Assembly: GCF_900105175.1 (NCBI RefSeq)
Contig: NZ_LT629771.1
Coordinates: 434,001 to 498,000 of the forward strand
Source of the DNA: Jiangella sp. DSM 45060
GTDB lineage: Bacteria > Actinomycetota > Actinomycetes > Jiangellales > Jiangellaceae
Reading direction: 5' to 3'
Length of the DNA: 64,000 bases
Made by a program: the position numbers and the translations under genes. Position 1 is the first letter of the stretch, and each line of letters starts with the position of its first letter. Of this stretch, positions 1 to 8,722 are shown one piece after another. Below the pieces are notes generated by a model. That model was given only the letters and a program-made list of their open reading frames with translations, was not told the origin of the DNA and ran no database searches.

Positions 1-10
1 GGACTGATCC

Positions 11-28
11 GAATCGTCCGAACGATTC
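11..28. repeat. Short inverted repeat upstream of the amidase gene
   Basis: Seven-base arms GAATCGT and ACGATTC are separated by four bases, about 95 bp before the amidase start. It could be an operator or the end of an upstream terminator; the window edge prevents a decision. Nothing else is recognisable in positions 1-122 apart from a purine-rich stretch (GGGGGACGAG) just before the start codon. Confidence 0.35.
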
Positions 29-122
29 ACCCCAATCGGTTGCGTGGCTCGTGTTACTGGTGAGACTGTTGTTGCATCAGTAGTCATGTGAAGCATCACA
101 GCTGGTCTGCGGGGGACGAGTC

Positions 123-2267
123 GTGAAGGTCATCAACGCGGGACTGGCGGGCGCGCTCGTCGCGTTCGCGATGGCGCCGGCCGTGCCCACGTACGGCGTT
201 CCGGAGGTGCCGCCGGCGTCGCCGCCGGCATCGGGGAGTGCGACGGCGACGCCGGACGCCGCGGCACCGGAGGACGCGTCGCCTGGCGACGCCGCGCCGG
301 ACGAGGGCACGGCCGGAGCGGCCGACGCCGCCGAGCCGACCGCCACGAACACACCCGCCGCCACAGACACGCCGGGCGCCGCGGGCACGCCGGGTGCGCC
401 GGGTGCTGCGGGTACGTCGGCCGCCTCGGGCGCTGCGACTGCCTCGGACGCTGCGGGTGCGTCGATCGCGGACGACCTGCAGACGATCAGCCTGCCGGTC
501 GCGGCCGGCGGGTTCGGGCGGCTGCCCAGCCTGCCCCCCGCCCCGGGCGGCACGCCGCGCGAGTTCGCCGACCTCAGCGCGAAGATCCCGCTCGTCTACT
601 CCGAGGAGTACACCGTCCGGCCGTTCCGGCTGGCCGCCGTCACCTGGACCGGCGCCGCTCCGGTGCGGGCGTGGGCGCGGGTGCGCTCCGACGGCGAGTG
701 GTCGCAGTGGTACGAGCTGCCCGGAGGCGACGACCACCAGCCCGACCCCGGCACGGCCGAGGCGGCGAGCGCCCGCAACGGGACCGACCCGCTGCTGGTG
801 CCGGCGTCGGACGGCATCCAGGTACGCGTCGACGGCGCGCAGTCGGGCGCGCGGCGACCGTCCGACCTGCGGCTGGACCTCGTCGAACCGGGCACCGCGC
901 CGGCCGCGAGGGTCGAGGCGCCGGAGCTGACCGTCAACGGCGGCCCGACCATCTACAGCCGGGCGCAGTGGGGCGCGGACGAGTCGATGCGGGCCGATCC
1001 GCCCAGCTATGGCGAGGCGCGCGGCGCGTTCGTGCACCACACCGTCAGCGCCAACGCCTACAGCTCCGCCGACGTCCCGGCACTGATCAGGTCGATCTAC
1101 GTCTACCACGTGCGCTCGCGCGGCTGGAACGACATCGGCTACAACTTCGTCATCGACCGCTTCGGCCGCATCTGGGAGGGCCGCTACGGCGGCGTCGACC
1201 GCGCGGTCATCGGCGCGCACACCCAGGGCTACAACGACGACGCGTTCGCGGCGTCCGCGCTGGGCACCTACGAGAACACCGCGCCGCCCAGCGTCATGCT
1301 CGGCGCGTACGCGCGGCTGTTCGGGTGGAAGTTCCGCATCCACGGCATCCGCCCGCTGCGCCAGGTCAACTACGACGGCGAGGCCTGGCCGGCCATCGCC
1401 GGACACCGCGACGCCGCCGCCACCGCCTGCCCCGGCGACGCCCTCTACGCGCGGCTGAACACCATCCGGTCCGGCACGCTGCGGCAGATGGGCATCGGCG
1501 GCGACTCCACCAGCGGCCGCGACGTCAATGGCGGCGGCCGGTCCGACATCATGGCCCGGCAGCGCTCGAACGGCTCGTTCTGGCTCTGGCCCGGCAGCAC
1601 CATCGCCGGTTTCGGCAACCGCATCGCGTTCGGCACCGGCTGGTCGTCGATGATCTCCGTCGCGCTGCCCGGCGACTGGGACGGCGACGGCCACGACGAC
1701 GTCATCGCCCGCAGCGCGACCGGCGGGCTGTGGCTCTACTCCGGCCGGTCCGGCCAGGGGTTCTCGGCGCAGCGGCGCATCGGCACCGGCTGGGCCGGCT
1801 TCACCTACGTCGTCGCGCCGGGCGACTGGGACGGCGACGGCCGGGTCGACCTCATCGCGCGCCGCCGCGACGGCGTGCTCATGCTGTACCCGGGCAACGG
1901 CAGCGGCGGGTTCGGGACGGCGCGGGTCATCGGCACCGGCTGGGGCGCGTTCACCGCGATCGTCGGGGCGGGCGACTGGAACAGCGACGGCGCCGTCGAC
2001 CTCATCGCCCGGCTGCCCAACGGCGCCCTGCTGCTGTACCCGGGCACCGGCAAGGGCGGCTTCGGCAAGGCCCGCACCATCGGCACCGGCTGGGCCGGGT
2101 TCACCGGCATCGCCGCGGCGGGCGACGTCAACGACGACTACGTGCTGGACCTCGTCGTGTGGACGTCCGGCGGCGGCATGCTCCTCTACCCCGGCAACGG
2201 TTCGGGTGGCTTCCTGCCGAGCCGCAGCATCGGCTCCGGCTGGAACGCCTTCGACCTGCGTAGCTGA
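123..2267 (+). CDS. Secreted PGRP-type N-acetylmuramoyl-L-alanine amidase with FG-GAP repeat tail
   Basis: Probable secreted peptidoglycan amidase cutting the lactyl bond between MurNAc and L-Ala. The 714-residue product has an N-terminal hydrophobic signal segment, then a low-complexity Ala/Pro/Thr/Gly linker to about residue 115. A PGRP/amidase_2 domain lies at about 273-450. Candidate zinc ligands are in VHHTV (H305/H306), H428 of AGHRD and C436 of ACPGD, and the 8-residue spacing of the last two fits the family. Residues 465-714 hold about five copies of a roughly 50-residue FG-GAP/VCBS repeat (DWDGDG..D-IAR...LYPGNG..GFG...IGTGW), which should bind calcium and anchor or target the enzyme. 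The GTG start follows a GGGGGACGAG ribosome site. The next gene starts 15 bp after the stop and has the same tail, so an operon is likely. Confidence 0.88.
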   Translation: MKVINAGLAGALVAFAMAPAVPTYGVPEVPPASPPASGSATATPDAAAPEDASPGDAAPDEGTAGAADAAEPTATNTPAATDTPGAAGTPGAPGAAGTSAASGAATASDAAGASIADDLQTISLPVAAGGFGRLPSLPPAPGGTPREFADLSAKIPLVYSEEYTVRPFRLAAVTWTGAAPVRAWARVRSDGEWSQWYELPGGDDHQPDPGTAEAASARNGTDPLLVPASDGIQVRVDGAQSGARRPSDLRLDLVEPGTAPAARVEAPELTVNGGPTIYSRAQWGADESMRADPPSYGEARGAFVHHTVSANAYSSADVPALIRSIYVYHVRSRGWNDIGYNFVIDRFGRIWEGRYGGVDRAVIGAHTQGYNDDAFAASALGTYENTAPPSVMLGAYARLFGWKFRIHGIRPLRQVNYDGEAWPAIAGHRDAAATACPGDALYARLNTIRSGTLRQMGIGGDSTSGRDVNGGGRSDIMARQRSNGSFWLWPGSTIAGFGNRIAFGTGWSSMISVALPGDWDGDGHDDVIARSATGGLWLYSGRSGQGFSAQRRIGTGWAGFTYVVAPGDWDGDGRVDLIARRRDGVLMLYPGNGSGGFGTARVIGTGWGAFTAIVGAGDWNSDGAVDLIARLPNGALLLYPGTGKGGFGKARTIGTGWAGFTGIAAAGDVNDDYVLDLVVWTSGGGMLLYPGNGSGGFLPSRSIGSGWNAFDLRS

Positions 2268-2282
2268 GCGACGGGGACGCGG

Positions 2283-4496
2283 GTGGGCGGGGTGGCGCTG
2301 GCGCTGACGGCGCTGCTGATCGCGTCCGGCCTGACGTCGGCGGACCCGGCGCCCGACTCGGGGGCGACCCCGGCGGACCTGGGGACGACCCCGGCGGATC
2401 CGAGGACCGACCCGGGGGTGACTCCGGCGGACCCGGCGCCCGTGCCGTCGACCCAGGTGCCGGCCGACCTGCTGGCGGAATGGGCGGACGAGGCGGCGGG
2501 CGCCGAGCCCGCGGCGCCGGTGCCGGACGACCTGCCGGACGGCTTCACCGGCGAGCTCGACCTCCCCGTCGACCCCGCCGTCGAGGTCGTGCGCTGGCCG
2601 TCGTCGGGCGAGCTGGTGCTGGAGGGCCGCGGTTACGGGCATGGGCGCGGGATGTCGCAGTGGGGCGCGTACGGTGCGGCGGCGAGCGGCCTCGGCTACG
2701 GGCGGATCCTCGCGCACTACTACCGCGGCACGTCCCTGGAGCGGCGCGACGACATCCGGCTGCGGGTCCGCATCACGGCCGACGACGACGGCGAGACCCG
2801 GGTGGCCCCAGCCCGCGGGCTGACGGCGACCGCCGGTGACGCGGCGCTGGCGCTGCCGTCGTCGCTGGGCGGGAGTCGCGTCACCGCCTGGCGGGTCGTG
2901 CGCGACGGTGACCGGCTGGTGCTGCAGGGGTACGCGGGCAGCTGGCGGACGACGGCGATCGGCGGGGCCACGGCGCACGCCGGCCCGATCGGGTTCACGA
3001 CGCCCGCCGGCGCCGTCCGCCTCGTCCTCGGCTCCACGCACCGCGAGTACCGCGGCGCCGTCGAGGCGGTCGCCACCGGCTCCGGCGTGGGCACCCGCGT
3101 GGCCACGTCGCTGGAGTCGTACCTGCGCAGTGTCGTGCCGGCGGAGATGCCGGCCGGCTGGCCCGCCGCGGCGCTGCAGGCGCAGGCCGTCGCGGCCCGC
3201 ACGTACGCCCGGTGGCAGCGCGCCGAGGAGCCCGGATCCTGGTACGACACCTGCGACAGCACCCGCTGCCAGGTGTTCAACGGCGCCGCCGACTACACCG
3301 CCGGCGGCGACCTCATCCGCCGCTACGACCACCCGGCCAGCGACGCCGCCGTGGGCGCGACCGCCGAGCGGATCCTGCTGTACGACGGCGAGCCCGCGTT
3401 CACCCAGTTCACGTCCGCGAACGGCGGGTGGACGGTGCGCGGGTCGCGGCCGTACCTGCGCGCGTTCGCCGACGAGTACGACGGGGTGGTGTCCGGCTCC
3501 CCGCACCGCTGGCGCACGACCCTGACCGCCCGCGCCGTCGCGTCCGCCTTCCCGCGCGCCGGCCGCCCGGTCACCCTGCGGGTCGACGCCCGGAACGGCC
3601 ACGGCGCGTGGGGCGGGCGGACCACGTCGGTGGTGGTGACCGGCACGGAGGGGTCGGTCGAGGTCAGCGGCGAGGCGTTCCGGTCGGCGCTCGGGCTGCG
3701 CAGCGACTGGTGGCGCGTCAGCGGCGTCGCGGGCGCGGGGCACGACCTCACCGGTGACCGCCGGGCCGACCTCGTGGCGCGACGCTCGTCCGACGGGTCG
3801 CTCTGGCTGTATCCGGGCAACGGCGCTGGCGGCTTCGGCGCGACGCGGCCGCTCGGCACCGGCTGGCGCGCGATGGCGTCGATCCTGGTCTCGCCCGACT
3901 GGGACGGTGACGGGCGCACTGACCTGGTGGCGCGGTCGCGGTCCGGCGACCTGTGGCTGTACTCGGGCGACGGTGCTGGCGGGGCCTCCGGACGGCCGAT
4001 CGGGCAGGGGTGGGCGGGCATGAACGCGATCGCCGCGCCGGGCGACTGGGACGGTGACGGGCGGGCGGACCTGCTGGCGCGGCGGTCCCGGGAGGGGTCG
4101 CTGTGGCTGTACGCGGGGGCGGGGCGGGCCGGCTTCGGGGTGGTCCGGCCGATCGGCACGGGGTGGAGCGCGTGGAACCTCATCACCGGCACCACCGACT
4201 TCGACGGTGACGGCCACGCCGACCTCCTCGCCCGTCGTCGCGGCGACGGCACCCTCTGGCTCTTCCCCGGCGACGGACGCGGCGGATTCGGCACCGCTCG
4301 CCGGGTCGGGCACGGCTGGGCCGCCATGAACGCCCTCGTCGCCCCCGGCGACTGGGACGGTGACGGCCGGGCCGACCTCCTCGCCCGCAGCGCCACCGAC
4401 GGCGCCCTCTGGTTCTACGCCGGCAACGGCCGCGGCGAGATCGCCGCCGTCCAGCGCATCGGCACCGGCTGGACCGCGGTCGACGCGATCGGCTGA
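2283..4496 (+). CDS. Secreted SpoIID/LytB-domain protein with FG-GAP repeat tail
   Basis: 737 residues. A hydrophobic N-terminus (signal peptide) is followed by an Asp/Pro/Thr-rich spacer. A GRGYGHGRGMSQWGAYGAA motif lies at about 118-137, and a SpoIID domain (SYLRSVVPAEMPAGWP..ALQAQAVAARTYA) at about 270-430. SpoIID enzymes are lytic transglycosylases that cut glycan strands lacking stem peptides, whereas LytB-type members modify amidases. Pairing with the PGRP amidase upstream would make this a two-step wall-remodelling pair: the amidase strips peptides, then SpoIID cuts the denuded glycan. That is inference. Residues about 485-737 carry five FG-GAP repeats nearly identical to those of the amidase (DWDGDGR.DL-AR...LWLY.G.G.GGFG...IGTGW). 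The GTG start lies 15 bp after the amidase stop. Confidence 0.85.
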   Translation: MGGVALALTALLIASGLTSADPAPDSGATPADLGTTPADPRTDPGVTPADPAPVPSTQVPADLLAEWADEAAGAEPAAPVPDDLPDGFTGELDLPVDPAVEVVRWPSSGELVLEGRGYGHGRGMSQWGAYGAAASGLGYGRILAHYYRGTSLERRDDIRLRVRITADDDGETRVAPARGLTATAGDAALALPSSLGGSRVTAWRVVRDGDRLVLQGYAGSWRTTAIGGATAHAGPIGFTTPAGAVRLVLGSTHREYRGAVEAVATGSGVGTRVATSLESYLRSVVPAEMPAGWPAAALQAQAVAARTYARWQRAEEPGSWYDTCDSTRCQVFNGAADYTAGGDLIRRYDHPASDAAVGATAERILLYDGEPAFTQFTSANGGWTVRGSRPYLRAFADEYDGVVSGSPHRWRTTLTARAVASAFPRAGRPVTLRVDARNGHGAWGGRTTSVVVTGTEGSVEVSGEAFRSALGLRSDWWRVSGVAGAGHDLTGDRRADLVARRSSDGSLWLYPGNGAGGFGATRPLGTGWRAMASILVSPDWDGDGRTDLVARSRSGDLWLYSGDGAGGASGRPIGQGWAGMNAIAAPGDWDGDGRADLLARRSREGSLWLYAGAGRAGFGVVRPIGTGWSAWNLITGTTDFDGDGHADLLARRRGDGTLWLFPGDGRGGFGTARRVGHGWAAMNALVAPGDWDGDGRADLLARSATDGALWFYAGNGRGEIAAVQRIGTGWTAVDAIG

Positions 4497-4599
4497 CCGG
4501 CCGCTCCCGCTGCCGCTTCTCGCACCCGCCGCTCGCACCCCCGCTGCCTCCGCCCGCTGCCCGCGCCTTCCGCCCACTTCCCCCAGCCGGTCCGTCTAA

Positions 4600-5020
4600 C
4601 CGTGCCGCCACGGCCGGCGATCTGTGCCACTACAGTCGCCCGGTGTTTGCGCGGTCCACCGCACCCCTACCCAGCCCTGTCGCGTGTTCTGCGCCGACGT
4701 TGGCGTGGTCGGGTGCTCGTTCGGCCCGTGCCACCACGGCCGCCAATCCGTGCCACTACAGTTGCTGACCTGCGTGGTCACCGGCGATCTGCGCCGTCTC
4801 GGCGTGCGCGGTCGGGTGCTCGTTTGGGGCCCGTGCCACCACGGCCGCCGCCCGTGCCACTACAGTCGCCGTCGTGTGCGCGGTCCACCGCACCCGTACC
4901 CAGCCCTGTCGCGTGTTCTGCGCCGACGTTGGCGTGGTCGGGTGCTCGTTTGGGGCCCGTGCCACCACGGCCGCCGACTCGTGCCACTACAGTCGCCGGA
5001 CCGCGTGGTCACGGGCGATC
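4600..5020. repeat. Two copies of a ~231-bp higher-order tandem repeat, each with two hairpin sub-repeats
   Basis: The gap between the convergent genes ending at 4496 and 5110 is non-coding and repetitive. A ~41-bp core (CCGTGCCACCACGGCCGCC, four variable bases, then CGTGCCACTACAGTCGCC) occurs at 4600-4640, 4726-4766, 4831-4870 and 4957-4997. Core spacing alternates 126, 105, 126 bp. The long spacers (4641-4725 and 4871-4956) are nearly identical to each other, and the short spacer (4767-4830) is partly matched after the fourth core. This makes a 231-bp unit duplicated, with the second copy truncated near 5020. Each core begins with a CCGTG-CCAC-CACGG hairpin. I see no plausible gene here; 4497-4599 is C-rich DNA with nothing recognisable. 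Confidence 0.9.
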
Positions 5021-5109
5021 ACGGCGGACCGCACCTGCCCGGCATTCAGACGCCGGCCGCCCGCCCGCCGCCCGCTGGCACGCGTCCCCGCCCCTCAGGA
5101 GGACGCGGG

Positions 5110-6072
5110 TCAGAGGAGGGTCGGGCGGCCGCCGGGCGCTGGATAGCGCAGGTAGGCCAGCCGGGCCGTCTCCTCGCGCCCGCGCCGGATGGTCTCCAGC
5201 AGGTACCCGACCCCCAGGGTGACGACGGCGATGATGGCGACGGCCGCCGCGAGGAAGGCGGTCGGGAAGCGGGGGACGAGGCCGGTCTCGAGGTACTCCG
5301 CGACGACGGGGAGGCCGAGGACCAGCGCCACCACGCCGAACACGCCCGCCAGCACGCCGTGAAACAGGGTTGGCCGCTCATGCCGCGTCACAGTGACCAG
5401 CCAGTGCAGAATGCGCAAACCGTCGCGGTAGGTGCGCAGTTTGCTCTCGCTGCCGTCCGGGCGTTCCTTGTAGCCGACCGGGATCTCGGCCACGGGAACG
5501 CGCAGCCGTAACGAGTGAATGGTCAGCTCGGTCTCGATCTCGAATTCCCGCGACAACGCCGGGAAAGATTTCACATAACGTCGCGAGAACGCCCGGTACC
5601 CGCTCAGCAGATCGGTGAGCTGCCGTCCGAACAGCGCGCCGACGACGCCGTTGAAGGCGCGGTTGCCCAGGACGTGGCCGGCCCGGTAGGCGGCGTCGCT
5701 GGAGTGCGTTCGCACCCCGACCACGTGATCGTACGGACCGTCCAGCAACACCTTGACCAGCATGGACGCGGACGATGCGTCGTAGGTGTCGTCGCCGTCG
5801 ATGAGGACGTAGACGTCCGCGTCGACGTCGGCGAAGGCGCGGCGGACGACGTTGCCCTTGCCCTGGCGCGACTCGGTGCGGACGACGGCGCCCGCGCCGA
5901 GCGCTTCGGCGACCGTGGTGTCGGTGGAGTTGTTGTCGTACACGTAAATGGTCGCATCGGGCAGTGCGGTGCGAATATCCGCCACGACGGTCGCAATGGC
6001 AACCGCCTCGTTATGGCACGGAATGATGACGGCGACGTCCGGCCCGCCCGGTTCTGTCACGCAATTCTCCAT
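5110..6072 (-). CDS. GT2 family glycosyltransferase, polyprenyl-phosphate sugar transferase type
   Basis: About 320 residues. A GT-A domain with VAVIIPCHNEA at the N-terminus, DNNSTDTT, and a metal-binding IDGDDTYD motif near residue 95 matches dolichyl/polyprenyl-phosphate mannose or glucose synthases of family GT2. Two hydrophobic segments near residues 240-260 and 275-300 would anchor it in the membrane. The likely role is making a lipid-linked sugar on the cytoplasmic face for later extracellular transfer; the sugar is unknown. Start chosen at ATG 6072, with GTG 6078 in the same frame as alternative. A TAACAT -10-like box at 6088-6093 on the minus strand suggests a very short leader. It is divergent from the YfhO-like gene, so lipid-linked sugar supply may be coordinated with that protein. 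Confidence 0.85.
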   Translation of the reverse strand: MENCVTEPGGPDVAVIIPCHNEAVAIATVVADIRTALPDATIYVYDNNSTDTTVAEALGAGAVVRTESRQGKGNVVRRAFADVDADVYVLIDGDDTYDASSASMLVKVLLDGPYDHVVGVRTHSSDAAYRAGHVLGNRAFNGVVGALFGRQLTDLLSGYRAFSRRYVKSFPALSREFEIETELTIHSLRLRVPVAEIPVGYKERPDGSESKLRTYRDGLRILHWLVTVTRHERPTLFHGVLAGVFGVVALVLGLPVVAEYLETGLVPRFPTAFLAAAVAIIAVVTLGVGYLLETIRRGREETARLAYLRYPAPGGRPTLL

Positions 6073-6154
6073 TGTCACGATCTATTGATGTTACATGCTA
6101 CTGTCTGCGTTATCGGAGTGCGAATTGCCACTCCCCGTGGATTGGGGTGTCACT
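6072..6154. promoter_or_regulatory. Divergent promoter region between the GT2 and YfhO-like genes
   Basis: Candidate -10 boxes of the actinobacterial TANNNT type lie on both strands: TAACAT on the minus strand at 6088-6093 for the GT2 gene, and TACTGT on the plus strand at 6099-6104 for the YfhO-like gene. A TTGTCA at 6072-6077 is too far (21 bp) from the plus -10 for a standard promoter. A GGATTGGGG ribosome site at 6139-6147 supports the GTG start at 6155. This is pattern matching only. Confidence 0.35.
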
Positions 6155-8722
6155 GTGTATACGCACCGGCGGCTCGTGAGGTTGCACGGCCTGCCGAACC
6201 TGGCGACGGCCGCCCTCGCGGCGGTCCTCGCGGCGGCCGGGTTCGTGGTGAGCGGCACGGTCCGCGGGACGTTCCCGTTCGGCGACGTGTCGCGCAACAC
6301 CAACGACCTCGGCCAGCAGCTCATCCCGATGCACGGCCACCTGCGCGACGTGTTCATGGGCGACGCGGCGGGCGACCTCACGTTCAACTGGGCCAGCGGG
6401 TTCGGCGTCCCGTTCCTCGGCGACTACCTGTCCTACCTCGGCACCACACTGTCCTGGCTGGTGCTGCTGTTCCCGCGCGACGGCATGGACCTCGCGCTGT
6501 TCGTCATCGCGACGACGGCGCTCGCACTGGCCGCGGCCGCCATGACGGCGTACCTGCGGCTGCTGCGTCCGGCCGGCCCGGCCTGGCTCGCCGTCGTCGC
6601 CGGGGTGTCGTACGCGCTGGGCGGCTGGGCGCTCGACGACGGCGCGTACATGACCATCTGGCTCTACGGGCTGGTCGCGTTCCCGGTGCTGTGCCTGCTG
6701 TGCGAGTGGATCCTGCGGCGGCGACGCTCGTGGCTGCCGGTCTGCGTGGCGCCGTTCGTGGTGGCGCTGCTGTGGACGTCGCACTTCTACACCGTCTACA
6801 TGGCCACCATCGGCGCGGCCATCGTCGTGCTGGTGCGGGTCATCTCGTACGACGCGACGGTGTCGTGGCGGGTGCGGGTGGTCGGCGTGCTGCGCTGCGC
6901 GATCGCCGTCATCGCGGGCATCGGGCTGGCCGCGCCGCTGCTGGTGCCGACGTTCTGGGCGGTGCGGTACTCGCGGCCGAGCCCCGACGTGCGGTTCCAC
7001 GCCATGGACTGGCTCGACTTCCTGTCCCGGCTGCTGGCCGGCAGCGAGGGCGTCGGGTCAAGCCCTGGCCTGGCGGTCGGGACGGTGCTCCTGCTGCTGG
7101 CCGTGAGCCTGCCGTTCAACCGCGCGGTGCCGGTGCGGGAGCGTCTGGTGTGGACGGTCGCGATCGGGCTGACGGTGCTGAGCATGCAGGTGGCGCTCAC
7201 GCACGCCGTGTGGCACGGGTTCGACACCCCCAACGGCAGCCCGTTCCGGCAGGCGTTCGTGGTGGCGGGGCTGCTGGTGATCGCCGGCTGGATCTCCGGC
7301 TCGGCGGGGCTGCGCGGCGTCGTGCCGGTGGTGGCGCCGCTGGCGCTGGTCGGCGGCCTGTATCTGGCGGTGCGCTCCGGCCCGTTCGTCACGCCGACCA
7401 CGCGCGTCGTCGTCCCGGTGGTCGCGGGCGTCGCGCTCGTCGCCTGGCTGGCCTGGCGGTTCACGCAGCGCCGGCCCTGGGTCGCGGCGGTGGCCGCGGG
7501 CGTCGTCTGCGCCGCCGTGGTCGTCGAGGCGACGGCCGGTGCGGTGGCGATCGACCGGGCGCGGGCCGAGTTCCTGTACGCCTACCCGGGCTGGGGCGAC
7601 GTGAACGACGAGGTCAGGGCGCTGGTCCAGGGCGGCGGGCGGTGGCCCGAGGCGCGGGTGTCGCCGGGTGCGCACGTCACTCAGAACGACCCGATGCTGC
7701 TGGGCGGGCAGGGGTCGCAGTACTACTCGAGCACGATCCCCGACGAGCTGTCCGTCGCGCTCGCGGGGCTGGGCTTCGGGTACAGCGCGTACGTGCGGGC
7801 CAACGTCGACCCCGCGAACCCCGTGATGGACGCCGTGTTCGCCGTCGGCGCCCGGGTGGTCGACGACGGCGGAGCGCTCCGGCTGGCCGAGAACCCCGAC
7901 GTCGCGCCGCTGGTCACCGTCCGCCCCGCCGACCCGTGGACGTCGCCCGACCCGGCCCCGTTCGGCCACCAGGAGACCGCCCTCGGCGCCGACGTCTACA
8001 CCGTCCCGCGGGTCTCGCTGACGCCCGATCCGGGGCTGACGGTGACCGGCCGGCGCCGCGACTCCCTGCTCGAGCCCGCGACGCCGGGGGAGCCGGCGCA
8101 GCTGCGGGTGACGGCGTCGTGCCCGGCCGGCTCGGACGTGTACCTGGCGGCGCCGGCGTTCGTCGGCGAGGTGCTCGACGAGACCGCCGGCTGGCTCACC
8201 GTCCTGCGTCAGACCACGCGTTCACCCGGCGTGTACACGGGCGCGCCGATACTGCGGGTGGGCACCGCGGCCGCCGACGGCGCCGTCGAGGTGGTGCTGC
8301 GGGTCTACGGCCCGGCGCGGCTGCCGGCCAGCCCCGTCGGTTGCCTCGACCGTGGCGCGCTGACGGAGGCGGTGGCCGCGCTGCGGGCCGGTGCGCCGTC
8401 GTCGGTGGACGTCAGTGGCCACGGCGTCGTGGCTGCCCTGGCGCCGTCCGGCTCCGCGTCGACGGTGGTGCTCGGCGTGCTGCGCAGCCCCGGGTGGCGC
8501 TGCTCGGTCGACGGCGGCGACGACGCGACCCCGCGGACGGTGGCCGGGCTGATCGCGGTCCCGGTCGAGGCCGGCGCGTCCGAGGTGTCCTGCGCGTACC
8601 GGCCGCGCGGCCTGCGCATGGGCCTCGCCGTCGGCGCCGCCGCCCTCGCCGTCGTCGCGGTCATGGGCGTGGTCGCCGCCCTGCGCCGTCGCGTCAGCGG
8701 ACCAGCCGGAAGAACGTCCTGA
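6155..8722 (+). CDS. YfhO-like polytopic membrane protein
   Basis: About 855 residues with many hydrophobic segments in the first two thirds and a large soluble part (roughly residues 470-820) before a last C-terminal helix. The opening FPFGDVSRNTNDLGQQ.IP with later FNWASGFGVPFLGDY is characteristic of YfhO-family proteins. These resemble GT-C glycosyltransferases and in Gram-positives help glycosylate lipoteichoic acid using undecaprenyl-phosphate sugars. The divergent GT2 neighbour could make that donor, so the two may form a surface-glycosylation pair (inference). I prefer GTG 6155, which follows GGATTGGGG; ATG 6095 in the same frame has no ribosome site. The 3' end overlaps the convergent epoxide hydrolase by 29 bp. 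Confidence 0.8.
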   Translation: MYTHRRLVRLHGLPNLATAALAAVLAAAGFVVSGTVRGTFPFGDVSRNTNDLGQQLIPMHGHLRDVFMGDAAGDLTFNWASGFGVPFLGDYLSYLGTTLSWLVLLFPRDGMDLALFVIATTALALAAAAMTAYLRLLRPAGPAWLAVVAGVSYALGGWALDDGAYMTIWLYGLVAFPVLCLLCEWILRRRRSWLPVCVAPFVVALLWTSHFYTVYMATIGAAIVVLVRVISYDATVSWRVRVVGVLRCAIAVIAGIGLAAPLLVPTFWAVRYSRPSPDVRFHAMDWLDFLSRLLAGSEGVGSSPGLAVGTVLLLLAVSLPFNRAVPVRERLVWTVAIGLTVLSMQVALTHAVWHGFDTPNGSPFRQAFVVAGLLVIAGWISGSAGLRGVVPVVAPLALVGGLYLAVRSGPFVTPTTRVVVPVVAGVALVAWLAWRFTQRRPWVAAVAAGVVCAAVVVEATAGAVAIDRARAEFLYAYPGWGDVNDEVRALVQGGGRWPEARVSPGAHVTQNDPMLLGGQGSQYYSSTIPDELSVALAGLGFGYSAYVRANVDPANPVMDAVFAVGARVVDDGGALRLAENPDVAPLVTVRPADPWTSPDPAPFGHQETALGADVYTVPRVSLTPDPGLTVTGRRRDSLLEPATPGEPAQLRVTASCPAGSDVYLAAPAFVGEVLDETAGWLTVLRQTTRSPGVYTGAPILRVGTAAADGAVEVVLRVYGPARLPASPVGCLDRGALTEAVAALRAGAPSSVDVSGHGVVAALAPSGSASTVVLGVLRSPGWRCSVDGGDDATPRTVAGLIAVPVEAGASEVSCAYRPRGLRMGLAVGAAALAVVAVMGVVAALRRRVSGPAGRTS

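Noticed and set aside
96..4577. Open frame of 1493 codons on the minus strand opposite the amidase and SpoIID genes
   Set aside because: It is Arg/Ala/Gly/Val-rich low-complexity sequence mirroring GC-rich codons of the real plus-strand genes, which have signal peptides and conserved motifs.
4600..4997. CRISPR array at the spaced 41-bp cores
   Set aside because: The spacers are near-identical in alternate positions, are of two lengths (85 and 64 bp), and no cas genes are present.
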